Notes: generated by a model from the letters alone, not told the origin. A DNA stretch of 64,000 nucleotides from an uncultured Pseudomonadales bacterium (GCA_943789485.1 CALSUH010000011.1:1-64000), one strand, 5' to 3'. Positions 10,754-20,019 are shown, counted from the first letter of the stretch. Numbers and translations: made by a program.

Positions 10754-11353
10754 CTACTCCAAGGAGGCTTGATTGACGCTGCTCAGTGCGGCAGCTTGCT
10801 GCGGTAAACGTAGCGACCGAGTGGCCATAAGTGTGAGTCCTAGCGCCATAAAAAGATGCAAGAAATCGCCAGGCTGCAAAACCGGGGGTAATGAGAACTG
10901 ACTAGAGAATAGCAGCAGTGCTGCAAGCAATGAGCCACTGCCCATTGCCGCCATTACATCCTTATCCTTTATTGACCTGAACAGCAGTGCAACCACTGCT
11001 ACGATCGCTAGGAAATTCCCCCACAAGTTGAATTCCAGAGCCGAGGCGACTAGACCAAAGGCGCCGGCGATGATTAAGAAGATACTCGCGAAACGCCAGC
11101 TCTGAGCAACGGCCGAATCCGGCCACAAGAATGCAGCTGCCAATAACGGGTAAGCAGCCGAGGCGCCTAGTCCAGAGAAGAAGCTGTGCATCCCTGGCAA
11201 GGGTAGTAGAGTCGAGAAACGCAAAACTCCCAAAAAGGCTGCAGCAGCGAATACGGCAGCGCTTAAGCGTATACCGGTCGATGCGCTCGGTTTCATGATA
11301 ATCGCGAGTGTCGCAATCAGCAACACGCCATCTGAAAGCGCCAAGCTATTCAT
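10754..11353 (-). CDS. Multi-pass membrane protein of unknown function
   Basis: A 199-aa protein with about six hydrophobic segments. No catalytic motif is recognised. Its ATG overlaps the stop of the upstream sterol desaturase reading frame by four bases (ATGA), so the two were made as one unit and probably act in the same membrane process. The topology is reminiscent of small membrane partners found beside fatty acid hydroxylases, but no specific function can be given. Confidence 0.6.
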   Translation of the reverse strand: MNSLALSDGVLLIATLAIIMKPSASTGIRLSAAVFAAAAFLGVLRFSTLLPLPGMHSFFSGLGASAAYPLLAAAFLWPDSAVAQSWRFASIFLIIAGAFGLVASALEFNLWGNFLAIVAVVALLFRSIKDKDVMAAMGSGSLLAALLLFSSQFSLPPVLQPGDFLHLFMALGLTLMATRSLRLPQQAAALSSVNQASLE

Positions 11354-12444
11354 GATGCAGCTCCCCGCCTAGATGACTTGCTCCAGAGAAGGCCAACACT
11401 TGCGAAGGCAAGCACAGCAAAAGAAGCGATGAAAATCTGAACAAGTGCCGGCAGCTGCTGTTTGGATCCCAAATACAAGACCAAAAGGCCGGCCGAGACT
11501 ACCGTCATCAGCAAGCCTGACAATCGAATCAATGCGGGTGAGTCAGGCTCTTGCGTCTCCTCGCTTGTTAGCACGCTCTTTTCAATGTCACCGACTGGAT
11601 TGCCCTGTGGCACCCAAACTGGCTCGCCAAAGAAGCACATGAGCTTGTCACGCCAGTTAGACTGAGCGCCTGCTTTGCGAAACATCCCCACCCAATAGTG
11701 CAAATTGCTCCACACCGGATTCCAACTATTCAACGGAGTCTTTATGCCAAACCTAACCGGTTCGTCTACTCGCTCATCGGCATAGGTTCCGAAAAGCCTG
11801 TCCCAAACACTAAAGACGCCGCCGTAATTTTTGTCGATACAATAATCATTTTTGCCATGATGTACGCGGTGATTAGACGGTGTAACGAGAAACAACTCTA
11901 ACCAACCGAGCCTTCCCACTAAGCGCGTATGCACCCAAACTTGATAGAGCAGATCGATGAGCCCGATAATCACGAATACTTGGACAGGGGATGCCTAAGA
12001 TGGCAAGGGGCTATATAAAACACCCCATTTAAAATAGAAGCCAGTGGAGGCCTGTCTTAACGCAGTCGAAAGGTTGAATTGTTCACTGCTATGATGCGTG
12101 ATGTGAGAGGCCCAAAACATATTGACTTCGTGACCCGTGCGATGCACCCAGTAGTACATGAAATCGTAAAGCAATAGCGCAAAAATCCATGTAAATGGGC
12201 TCGTCAGATCCCACGAAAACGTGCCGTACTTAGCTTGTATGATGGCATACATGAAGGCGCTAATAACCGCGCCGGTTAGGCATTAACGAACTGACTCATT
12301 ATCCCTATGTTGATCGAAAGTAATGCTGTCTTGGAATGTATAGACAGATCGTCCGAGCAGGCGACTGACGCCAAGCTCAATGACGACCAGACAGATAAGT
12401 AAAGGAATAAGCACGATGGTCGGCGAAAAGACAAATTCAGGCAT
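11350..12444 (-). pseudogene. Sterol desaturase/fatty acid hydroxylase family protein, multiply frameshifted
   Basis: A membrane di-iron hydroxylase of the sterol desaturase superfamily. The histidine clusters are present: HRTGHEVNMFWASHITHHSS (three HxxH-type boxes) and later SNHRVHHGKN. Reading starts at ATG 12444 (MPEFVFSPTIVL). The frame must change several times: between about 12290 and 12330, near 12285, and twice within 25 bases around 11975-12000. Across each break the amino acid sense resumes perfectly (for example SPLAILGIP then VQVFVIIGLID). The longest clean part is 11350-11973. This pattern could be very recent inactivation or indel errors. It is translationally coupled to the membrane protein at 10754-11353. 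Confidence 0.75.
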
Positions 12445-13312
12445 TGCATACAATCCTATTATAATTTGTCCTACTTGATACCCTGTTTAGAACTAAATAT
12501 CAATAAATTCAATGCTTTCCGCCAAAGTACACCCTCCTAAAAACTCTCTTCTCAACTCTGTTATGCATAGTAATCCACGCCATCAACCTATTAAAATTGT
12601 TTATTCATTCAATATTAAAAGTTCATTCTAAGTAAGTAGGAAAAATAGAGCCATGATTCAAACAACGTTTATCGTAGTGAAATACAATTAAAAATCGTTA
12701 TGTGCTTTCAGTCGCCAAATTTTTAGGGTCCTCGAGTGCCCTAAAATCCCTATTTTTAATCAGGCAAAAATAGTGCATATTAGATCGCTGCTCGCAGCGA
12801 TTTTGATTCGTCTCTATAGTTTTTTCAAATTACTAGCCCTCAATACAGGCAGTATGAGCGCTAAGCGAAAGACTACTGAATAGAGTCATTGTTGGCTTTT
12901 TAAATCTATCCTAAGTCATAATTTAAGCGGGATTTAGCTATGAAACCTTACTAGCTTGAAGACATAGCCAGCAAGAATCTCTTCTAGGATTATTTTGGCT
13001 GCGAGGTCGCGGCGATCAGTCTCAACCCATTTTTGGAGCTGGTAATGTCTGACTTTAAAGGGATAACTGACAATAGAGGCCGGCATAAAATAATCAAATA
13101 AAAGCTTCGCTATCTACCCAAGCCTGCGGATTGGATGCTCCGCAAATTCATCAATTCTTGGTGCAAACTAGGGGCTGGTGAAATCATCTGACTTGTCAAA
13201 TTAGGCTCTTCGTCTTAATAGGAAAGTTAATGCTCATATAGAGTGTCTAATATTTCTTTAGTAGCTGGGTGTTTATCTTGCTTTGCTTTGAAGCGGGAGC
13301 CCTAATTGCTGG
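12445..13312. other. AT-rich intergenic region
   Basis: About 870 bases with no supported gene on either strand. The only structure seen is an 8-bp palindrome TTTTAGGG/CCCTAAAA (12721-12746) with a 10-base loop containing CTCGAG, possibly a weak bidirectional terminator. Confidence 0.5.
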
Positions 13313-13804
13313 CTAGTTAGCTGCGGCGGTGGCAGCAGTCAATGCGTCGGTGTAAGTTGGTAAGGTAAAATAGTCGCGCCAAACTTTAATTTTGCCGTTT
13401 TCCATCTCAAATATTCCAAAGCAGGGAAGCTCCGCGGGGCTGCCTGCTACTACGGTGTGGTTTATACGTTCAACCATAACGATAGCAACATCAGCTAGAA
13501 GATTAAGAATTTCCCAATCAGTTGTCTCCCACGATTGAATATATCGAGCAATAAATTGCCTTAAATTTTTATGACCTGTAACTGGGGATGTGGACATATT
13601 GCAGTACCTGCCATCCTCGATAAAATAGTTAAGCAATTCATCTGGGTCCAGTCTCGACCACGCCTCAATAAATTCACAAATAGCGGTTTCATTGTTTACT
13701 ACTTCTGTTTTTCCCGGGGATTGCGCAATTGATTGGCTTGTTACAATACGCAATAGTATTGAAACAACAACACGGCTCCAAACATTTTGAATGACATGAT
13801 TCAT
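13313..13804 (-). CDS. Limonene-1,2-epoxide hydrolase-like/NTF2-fold protein
   Basis: A 163-aa NTF2-fold protein of the limonene-epoxide hydrolase (LEH) type, with a hydrophobic N-terminal segment that may be a signal peptide. In Rhodococcus LEH the active site uses Tyr53, Asn55, Arg99, Asp101 and Asp132. Here the equivalents appear to be Tyr67 and Asn69 (RYCNM), Arg113 and Asn115 (VERINH), and Asp144 (VWRDYF). The Asp101 position is therefore Asn, which should weaken or alter hydrolase chemistry. CFGIFEMENGKIKVWRDYF is a strong family signature. It stands alone on the minus strand beside decayed genes. A SnoaL-like cyclase or non-enzymatic binding protein remains possible. Confidence 0.7.
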   Translation of the reverse strand: MNHVIQNVWSRVVVSILLRIVTSQSIAQSPGKTEVVNNETAICEFIEAWSRLDPDELLNYFIEDGRYCNMSTSPVTGHKNLRQFIARYIQSWETTDWEILNLLADVAIVMVERINHTVVAGSPAELPCFGIFEMENGKIKVWRDYFTLPTYTDALTAATAAAN

Positions 13805-13851
13805 AAAATTTGCGCTTCTGCTAGTAAAACTTGTTTTATGTAAAGATGAAT

Positions 13852-14120
13852 TTATTTTCTGGCGGCAAACATTGTGAAACTACCGCTGGCTTTGGCTGCT
13901 AACAGATCATTGGAAAAGACTTCGCTTTCCAGCATCGCGACTCGACTGCCCTTATCAATACGCGCGAATGGCAAAGAAATCCGAAAGGACCGGCAGGGCT
14001 AAGCTAGGTGATTTTTATCTCGGTGGTTGCGCAGCGCTCGCCTCGCGCTAATATCGATTTTATTGCTGCGTCCATTCCAGTATCTGCGCCTTGGTTGTCC
14101 CTGACACTAAGGGCATTTGC
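13852..14120 (-). pseudogene. Remnant of a PaaI-like hotdog acyl-CoA thioesterase
   Basis: Read on the minus strand, three frame pieces spell a hotdog thioesterase: NQGADTGMDAAIKSILARGE with CATTEIKIT, an in-frame stop where the family has Tyr, then LSPAGP, a frame change, and RISLPFARIDKGSRVAMLES with EVFSNDLLAAKASGSF ending at the TAA at 13852-13854. No start codon with a full N-terminus could be found. Both a stop and a shift are present, so I regard this as a true remnant. Confidence 0.45.
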
Positions 14121-14460
14121 GGCTTTTCTGCGCTAAAGATTGCGAAATATAGACATTGGTAATCTAATAGCTGCGCGACATTAAGTAGCGTTTGGTTAAT
14201 GATTCGGGTGTCGAGGGTCAGCCCGTATAGTAGCGTATTTTGCAGGATTGACTCCGAAGCAAGTAGCAATACAAAGTGCGTCGGTACTCGGCACCGGCAG
14301 GCGATGGCAATACCGCTCCAGGCATAGGCAGAGTGTAAAATCCACATGACAATGCTCGCTTCTGACCGGAACTAGACCGTTCGATCAGCAATGCCTGATC
14401 AAATAGAAGGTCTCTAAAGTCGTATTTAGTGTAATTTTTTACACAATTTATTATGCTCAT
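14121..14460 (-). other. Possible decayed coding region, unidentified
   Basis: Two overlapping minus-strand frames cover this stretch (starts near 14460 and 14347). A plausible single protein would run MSIINCVKNYTKYDFRDLLF in one frame and continue in the other after a shift near 14330. I cannot assign a family. It adjoins the thioesterase remnant and may be part of the same decay. Confidence 0.25.
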
Positions 14461-14616
14461 GTCACGTTGACTTGGTACAGCGTCGGCTTTGAATCATGGT
14501 GATCTCGGCCTTATAGGTCTACACTTTAAATGACAACCTCATTACAAGTATTGGCAGTCCTTGGCGTCTATGCCGCCCTGCAGTAGTGGGTAATTATAAG
14601 AAAAGGATGTCTCCCT

Positions 14617-15153
14617 ATGGATCGATTTTTACAGACACTGAGTATTACATGCATTCTTATGGGGTTAACCGCCACCGTGGTTTTTGCTCAGGAGCCTGAT
14701 TCTACCGACACGAAAAAAACCGCCTCCGTGGAAAGACCGATTGAAGAAATTACTGTTGTTGGTCAGCAGTCTCTAACCCGTTTGCGTCTTCGCATGGACG
14801 AGAAAGAAGCAGAAATCTATAACCTCTTTAATGCCAATAATAGTTCTCGCCGCATGGACATTATTTGTACCAAGCGTAGACCGACAGGAACTTACATGCT
14901 GAAAAGTGAATGTGAACCTCGGTTTCTTAAACAATTGCGAGTGGAAAAAGCGCGAGATGCCAGAATGGGAATTGGAGTAGGGTACAGCCAACTTGATCTG
15001 GTGGGATTGTCAGCACAAGACTTTACAAATCTACAGAACGAAATTCTCGCACTGATGGCCTCGAACAAGGATTTTGCCCGCTACCTGGCTGACCTTGTTG
15101 ATTTGACTGAGAATTACGAGAGACTAAGTAAAGCAATGCTCCCAGAGCAGTAA
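14617..15153 (+). CDS. Secreted hypothetical protein with TonB-box-like segment
   Basis: A 178-aa exported protein: signal peptide with cleavage after VFA (about residue 24), then an acidic linker and IEEITVVGQQSLTRLRLRM, followed by a helical region (EKEAEIYNLFNANN), a two-cysteine segment (IICTKRR...KSECEPRFL) and a C-terminal helix. EEITVVG resembles the TonB box found at the N-terminus of TonB-dependent receptors, yet the protein is far too short to form a receptor barrel. AAGGATG at 14603-14609 gives a ribosome site before ATG 14617. Similar short proteins are, from memory, common in marine gammaproteobacteria but uncharacterised. Confidence 0.7.
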   Translation: MDRFLQTLSITCILMGLTATVVFAQEPDSTDTKKTASVERPIEEITVVGQQSLTRLRLRMDEKEAEIYNLFNANNSSRRMDIICTKRRPTGTYMLKSECEPRFLKQLRVEKARDARMGIGVGYSQLDLVGLSAQDFTNLQNEILALMASNKDFARYLADLVDLTENYERLSKAMLPEQ

Positions 15154-15963
15154 CGGAGATTCTTAATGCCTGCTCTTGGCCGGAAACAGAACCTGGCAGG
15201 GCATTAACAAGTTAATTACTCAAATATAGAGAAACGTCGGTCAAGCTTTCCTACATTGCCGTCGCACAATTTAAAAACGCAAAGGCAGCTGATCTAAAGT
15301 TTCGGTAGTTTTTTGGTTGGCTAGACTTGCAAGCCTAGAGAAATACTTCCAGTCTGGCTATGACGCTTTATCGGGTTATAGAAAATTTCAATAATATTGA
15401 CTAGCTCTTTCCTTGCATAATCTGTTGTTGAGCAGATCTTCCGTTGGCAACCATATGCCCTAGATTGCGCTGACCTCTTACATATTCTTATTCAGCCGCT
15501 AATCGATACCTCTTAAGTGCTTTAGTATCATCCTGCGGAGTCAAATATCCCTCTGTATACATAACCCCTAGATGTACTGAGCACTGGCATCACCTCGTCT
15601 CGGCTAATCTTTGTTGATAAGTATCACAAGAAGATAAGCAGGGAAGTAGGATTACAATAGACGGGTGCTGTCTCTTTTATTGACCGGTCAGCAAACTATA
15701 TTGAGTGATCAAATGAAGGTCGGAGATGCAAATGCATTAAATTGCCATACAATCATCCTGATGGAAGGGCAGGCTAAGAAAATTCACGAAATTCGCTATA
15801 ACGAGTTTGATGGAAATTGTTAGTTTTAGTCAGCTATCGCTCTACATTGTAATGATCCCCAACTTAAGTGGCTGAGTGTAGTCAAAGCGCTCGAACTAAC
15901 TAAGAAACTACTGTATTTTTACACTAGCCTTTCATCAAGAGAACAAGTGTCAGCCAAAACTAT
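15154..15963. other. Intergenic region upstream of the cytochrome/ThDP unit
   Basis: About 810 bases without a supported gene. A 36-codon frame at 15713-15823 is visible but has no recognised family and poor start context. The region probably contains the promoter for the cytochrome gene at 15964, but no clear -35/-10 pair stands out. Confidence 0.45.
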
Positions 15964-16401
15964 ATGACAAGCCAACACGTTAAGGACACACTACGTAACA
16001 TAGACCGCTGGCGCGCTGAGGTTTTTGTAGCCCTGTTCTTCATCATACTGGCAATGCCGGCAGGGGCCCAGGAAGATGCTATGCCTAGCGAGCCCAATGC
16101 TTTGGCTTTTTCCAAGGCGGCTGCAAGTAGTGGGAAGAGTCACTATTTGATTAATTGCCAGCAGTGCCATGACGCTGATGGGCGAGCTCTGACCAATATT
16201 GATTTTATCGCTGCCGACCTTACGGCGCCGGGCACTTGGTACTACGGCACCACGCCCTTGAGTATTTTTCGTAGCATTAAGTTTGGCGCGAGCCTACAAA
16301 TGCCGCCCTTTAAAGACAGTCTGGGTGATGAGACCATCTGGAAAATAGTAGCTCACGTGTTAAATATAGGCCCACAAGCTAGCCGCCCCGATCAAGACTA
16401 A
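15964..16401 (+). CDS. Mono-heme class I cytochrome c, periplasmic
   Basis: A 145-aa c-type cytochrome. It has a signal sequence (hydrophobic about residues 20-33, cleavage after AGA), heme site CQQCH (Cys65, Cys68, His69), and probable distal ligand Met113 in SLQMPPFKD. The size and [16 protein letters not shown] C-terminal helix fit small electron shuttles. It is the first gene of a unit with a Tat-exported thiamine-diphosphate enzyme 32 bases downstream, so it is the obvious candidate electron acceptor for that enzyme. Confidence 0.85.
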   Translation: MTSQHVKDTLRNIDRWRAEVFVALFFIILAMPAGAQEDAMPSEPNALAFSKAAASSGKSHYLINCQQCHDADGRALTNIDFIAADLTAPGTWYYGTTPLSIFRSIKFGASLQMPPFKDSLGDETIWKIVAHVLNIGPQASRPDQD

Positions 16402-16433
16402 AACTAAACCTAAAACTAAAAGAGGACTTCGCG

Positions 16434-18458
16434 GTGAAAATAAAAAAAGACAACAAACCCTCCGTTGATGCCGAGACTATCCTGGACTTAGCCGATACTG
16501 ACAATATGAGTAAATGCGCCAAGGAGGACGTAAAGGATGGGATACTCAGTCGCCGAGATTTCATAAGGACATCCGCCCTTGCTGGCGCGGGTGCCGCAGC
16601 TGTGATGCAGGCCCCGCAAGCCAGCGCTCACGAATCGGCTGAAATGAACATCAATATCCCTGAAGAGATTCCTCGTACACTGGCTGAGGCCGCTCAACCG
16701 GCTAACTTTCCTATGACCGGTGCACAAGTGTTTGCCAAGTTCTGCAGTGATGAAGGACTGGCGGGCTTTTTCTGTTGCCCTGGCAACTACAATATGATCA
16801 ACGCTATCGCTGCTGAAGGTATTCCCTGTTATGGCGGGCGCACCGAAGGCAATATGACCTCCGCCGCTGATGGTTTTTCACGCGTCACTGGAGAGATCGC
16901 AGCCACCTCTGGTACAGAGGGCCCAGGTTTCACTAATATGATTATGAACATCGGCGCTGCGAATGCTGCACGTACGCCGCTATTGGTTATCGCTAGCAAT
17001 AAAACCATTGGCGAAGACGATACCGAGCATGGTATTCAGACCGCCTATCAACAGGCGCAAACTGAGGGCCTGAAAAAATGGGGTAAGCGGATGATTACCC
17101 CCAATCGCATCTATGAATATTCCGCCTATGCCTTTCGACAGTTGAAGACCGGCGTGCCTAAGCCGGTGCATCTGGATTTTCCTGGTGAGATTTCGGGCGC
17201 GCGTTTCGAAGAGCCTGGCGAGTTGCAGTATTACCACGACAAGACTCGCTATCGCACCGAGTCCCGTGCCCATCCAGATCCTGCCGATATTACCCGCGCG
17301 GTGCAGATGATCGCAGCAGCCGAGCGGCCGATGATAGTGGCCAGCACTGGGGTATTTTATGACAAGGCCTGGGAAGTTCTGCTGGAAGTAGCCGAGAAGA
17401 ATGACATCGCGGTTACCGAATCAGCGCCGCAACGAGGCCATTTTTCTGATGGGCATCCATTGTCTGCCTCTACCGGTCTGGATGCGGTTCGCAGTGCGGA
17501 TCTGGTTATCTTGGTAGGCCAATACTGTATGCCCTCCGTCGGTGAATTCGCTTTTCCACCCGAAGCTAAATGGATTCGAATAGATCCAGATGCCACCGAT
17601 ATCGGCCGCAACCTGCCTATCGATCTGGGTATTGTTAGTTCAGAAAGCGCTGCCCTAGAAGCATTAGCTGAGGCCTTGCCTAATCGCAGCCGCCAGGCAT
17701 GGCGAGAGGAGTTAGCCAGTGCCCGAAAGGCATTTGATGACCAAAGCGAGGAATACTATCAGCTGGGATTGAAATACAGCGCCGATACCGACTCTATTCA
17801 TCCGGCGGTAATTGGCAAAGAGTTGAATAGCTTTCTCTACAATGGTGACATTGCGCCTGATGAAACCACTGTGGTTTCTGGCGGGTATGGCATCGGACGT
17901 TACACCCGACGTTACCTGCGGGCTTTTCGGCCTGGACAAATTTGTAACGGCGCCTATCAATACGGCGCTATCGGACCCGATATCGGCTATGCCGTTGGCG
18001 TTGGTGCCGCGGTGCAGCACGGCGTTGGACCACAGGCACCCTATAAAGGCGCACCAATATTTGGTGTGACCGGTGACGCCGGTGCCGGGTATTCGATCAT
18101 GGAATTTGAGACTCTTAGTAAGTACCGAATACCGGCCATTATGATTGTTTACAACAACAATGCCTGGGGTGTATGGCCTTCAGGCGGAGGCCGCGGTGCG
18201 GTGCGGGCACAGCATATGTACTTGTTTCAGGAAAATCTGCGCTACGACAAGGTTGTGGAAGCCCTTGGTGCGCACGGTGAATACGTCACTAGTCCGGAGC
18301 AGATGAAACCTGCTCTACAGCGCTGTTATGATCTGGCGGCGAAAGAAGGCATACCCAGCCTGATTAATTGCCAGGGCAAGAAAGAATTCTGGACCAATCA
18401 ATATCCTCCCGCCATGCCCCGCCATTTTGCGCCAGGCGCCCTGGCTTACTACAAGTAG
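16434..18458 (+). CDS. Tat-exported thiamine-diphosphate-dependent enzyme (acetolactate synthase/pyruvate oxidase-like)
   Basis: A 674-aa member of the ThDP-dependent decarboxylase/oxidase superfamily. It has three domains: Pyr domain about residues 95-260 with candidate catalytic Glu138 ([14 protein letters not shown]), a central domain about 270-420 ([16 protein letters not shown]), and PP domain about 460-650 with the diphosphate/metal motif G547-D548-A549 ending at N574-N575. The N-terminus carries a twin-arginine signal, SRRDFIR (Arg40, Arg41), then a hydrophobic stretch and ASA cleavage site, so folded enzyme should reach the periplasm. Relatives usually work in the cytoplasm. The GTG 16434 start follows AGAGGA (16421-16426). 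The preceding gene is a cytochrome c. Substrate unknown; oxidative decarboxylation of a 2-oxo acid is one possibility. Confidence 0.85.
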   Translation: MKIKKDNKPSVDAETILDLADTDNMSKCAKEDVKDGILSRRDFIRTSALAGAGAAAVMQAPQASAHESAEMNINIPEEIPRTLAEAAQPANFPMTGAQVFAKFCSDEGLAGFFCCPGNYNMINAIAAEGIPCYGGRTEGNMTSAADGFSRVTGEIAATSGTEGPGFTNMIMNIGAANAARTPLLVIASNKTIGEDDTEHGIQTAYQQAQTEGLKKWGKRMITPNRIYEYSAYAFRQLKTGVPKPVHLDFPGEISGARFEEPGELQYYHDKTRYRTESRAHPDPADITRAVQMIAAAERPMIVASTGVFYDKAWEVLLEVAEKNDIAVTESAPQRGHFSDGHPLSASTGLDAVRSADLVILVGQYCMPSVGEFAFPPEAKWIRIDPDATDIGRNLPIDLGIVSSESAALEALAEALPNRSRQAWREELASARKAFDDQSEEYYQLGLKYSADTDSIHPAVIGKELNSFLYNGDIAPDETTVVSGGYGIGRYTRRYLRAFRPGQICNGAYQYGAIGPDIGYAVGVGAAVQHGVGPQAPYKGAPIFGVTGDAGAGYSIMEFETLSKYRIPAIMIVYNNNAWGVWPSGGGRGAVRAQHMYLFQENLRYDKVVEALGAHGEYVTSPEQMKPALQRCYDLAAKEGIPSLINCQGKKEFWTNQYPPAMPRHFAPGALAYYK

Positions 18459-18470
18459 TATTGGATACCT

Positions 18471-18947
18471 ATGGGAAATGCCGCAACTGAGGTAAAACAG
18501 GAGCTACAGCATTTCGCTGACCGCGGAATCTTCAGTCATTTTAGCGTCAGGGAGTCAGGAAGGGGCCGGCCTACGGAGTTTCAGTTTCAGTGGCTTGCCG
18601 GCGCACCTTCTCATCTTAAATTGTATGAAGACAAGCGACTGCTGGAAATTCATAAGGTATTACCCGGCGTGCCATTTCGCTCTGAAATGGACATAGCCTT
18701 CCGGAAGTTTTTGACCGCCCGCAGCAACAAGTCGGTGCTTAAGCATCGACGCCTAGATAAAACATTCACGCCACGCTGCCGCAACCGTAGCTCAGCTGTG
18801 TCTGTAGAACTCACGTTTAAGAACGGCGAAGGCAGGGCAGCTACTAAAACGGCCATCAATATATTGCATGAAATATTCAACAACTTTTTAATGGAGGGCC
18901 CCTATCAGAATTACATGGTTGAAGTTTTTGGAATTGCTGAGGAGTGA
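18471..18947 (+). CDS. Conserved hypothetical protein, third gene of the cytochrome/ThDP unit
   Basis: A 158-aa basic, apparently cytoplasmic protein with no signal peptide or membrane segment. It begins 12 bases after the ThDP enzyme stop and is surely co-transcribed. Notable segments are FSVRESGRGRPTEFQFQWL, HLKLYEDKRLLEIHKVLPG and a C-terminal helix INILHEIFNNFLMEGPYQNY. I do not recognise the family. A role as a chaperone or regulator of the exported enzyme is possible but only from position. Confidence 0.65.
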   Translation: MGNAATEVKQELQHFADRGIFSHFSVRESGRGRPTEFQFQWLAGAPSHLKLYEDKRLLEIHKVLPGVPFRSEMDIAFRKFLTARSNKSVLKHRRLDKTFTPRCRNRSSAVSVELTFKNGEGRAATKTAINILHEIFNNFLMEGPYQNYMVEVFGIAEE

Positions 18948-19413
18948 TGTCGTAGCAAATAAATAACGAATCAACAGGGGCTATGCCAATTTGATTCCGT
19001 CGGGCCTCTAATAGAGATCTCCTGGCTTTAATTTCCGATGCTTGTCATGGTAATTCCTTTGATTGGTGTAACGCAGATATTGCTTAAGGTAAATACGTGA
19101 ACTGGGATGCTTGAGGCGCGGAGGTGGTTCCTTTTCTTTTTGCTAACGAATTTTTTAGAGATTTGCATCAAAGGCGGAATGAGAAGATCCGGCAGTCTGT
19201 TACTTACTCTCGGTGAGCAGGAGCGTGTAACGCTATTGAACAGACCCACACCCTTGTTTTTCTAAAAAAGCGCTTCGCAAGTCTATGTAGCAACCTGACG
19301 CTGTTGAGCTAAGTAGAATGCCCCCTTACATTTACTTACAAATAGACTTTACAAGGGAAACACTGAACTGAATTTTCTATGTTTACTGTGTCTTTGGGAG
19401 CTTAAAGAATAGT
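18948..19413. other. Intergenic region
   Basis: About 465 bases between the ThDP unit and the tRNA gene. No supported gene or clear terminator is seen on either strand. Confidence 0.45.
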
Positions 19414-19500
19414 TGGTGCCCAGAAGAGGACTTGAACCTCCACGATCTTGCGATCACTAGCACCTGAAGCTAGCGTGTCTACCAATTCCACCACCTGGGC
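19414..19500 (-). tRNA. tRNA-Leu (anticodon CAG)
   Basis: Read on the minus strand, the gene starts GCCCAGGTGGTGGAATTGGT and shows a 7-bp acceptor stem (GCCCAGG with TCTGGGC), the TTCAAGTCC T-loop, the long variable arm expected of tRNA-Leu, and anticodon CAG in the loop CTTCAGG. The CCA end is encoded (complement of 19414-19416). A tRNA-Leu near rnr is also present in Pseudomonas. Its 3' end faces the accessory block 6759-19413. Confidence 0.95.
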
Positions 19501-19541
19501 ATATTTATAGATGGATGCGGCCTTGAAATGACCGGAGCGCA

Positions 19542-19570
19542 ACTCTAACGAGAGGCATGGAAACTGTCAA
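19542..19570 (-). promoter_or_regulatory. Sigma-70 promoter for tRNA-Leu
   Basis: On the minus strand TTGACA (complement of 19565-19570) is followed after exactly 17 bases by TAGAGT (complement of 19542-19547) and then a GC-rich stretch TGCGCTCCGG typical of stable-RNA discriminators. It lies 42 bases before the mature tRNA 5' end. Confidence 0.75.
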
Positions 19571-19620
19571 CTCCGTGGTTTGTGCAGGCTAGTGTCTGCA
19601 GTTATATAGTTTGAAGACAA

Positions 19621-20019
19621 ACAATTGGATTCACAGTAAAAATACAGGGGCTGCGAGCGAGATCGGGATTGCGTGCCGGCGAGGAGTTGATTGTAATCGC
19701 CTTAGGGCGATTTCAACCCCTGCGGGGCGCCCTGCAAAGCGGGCGTCCAAAATGCCAATTGGGTCAGAGAAAAAACACAGTGGTTTCGACTTTGATCGGC
19801 GTTGCGGATTGGCGAGGTGGTGATTGAAATAGCCTTAAGGCCATTTCAACCCCTTCGGGGCGCCCTATAAAGCGGGCGTCCAAAATGCCAATTGGGTCAG
19901 AGAAAAAACACAGTGGTTTCGACTTTGATCGGCGTTGCGGATTGGCGAGGTGGTGATTGAAATAGCCTTAAGGCCATTTCAACCCCTTCGGGGCGCCCTA
20001 TAAAGCGGGCGTCCAAAAT
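19621..20019. repeat. Three tandem 133-bp repeats, each with three hairpins
   Basis: Copies span 19621-19753, 19754-19886 and 19887-20019. The second and third appear identical by eye; the first is diverged in its left half. Each carries three adjacent hairpins (19693-19746, 19826-19879, 19959-20012): a 9-bp stem around CCTTA, CCCC/GGGG with a 3-base loop, and GCGCCC/GGGCGT with an 8-base loop. Between first and later copies, the changes in hairpins two and three fall in the loops (TGC versus TTC, TGCAAA versus TATAAA), while stems are kept. No protein-coding function is evident. It could be a REP/BIME-like array or a transcription or RNA stability element between tRNA-Leu and rnr. Confidence 0.85.

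Noticed and set aside
15713..15823. Short frame MKVGDANALNCHTIILMEG upstream of the cytochrome gene
   Set aside because: Only 36 codons, no convincing ribosome site or recognisable family.
19028..19249. 73-codon minus-strand frame between the ThDP unit and tRNA-Leu
   Set aside because: Basic, Ser/Arg-rich composition with no ribosome site or family resemblance; looks like chance.
19611..19823. 70-codon frame inside the 133-bp repeats
   Set aside because: It lies within the repeated hairpin region and its sequence follows the repeat, so it is almost certainly not coding.
19621..20019. Tandem repeats considered as a CRISPR array
   Set aside because: The units are contiguous 133-bp copies without unique spacers, and no cas genes are present.
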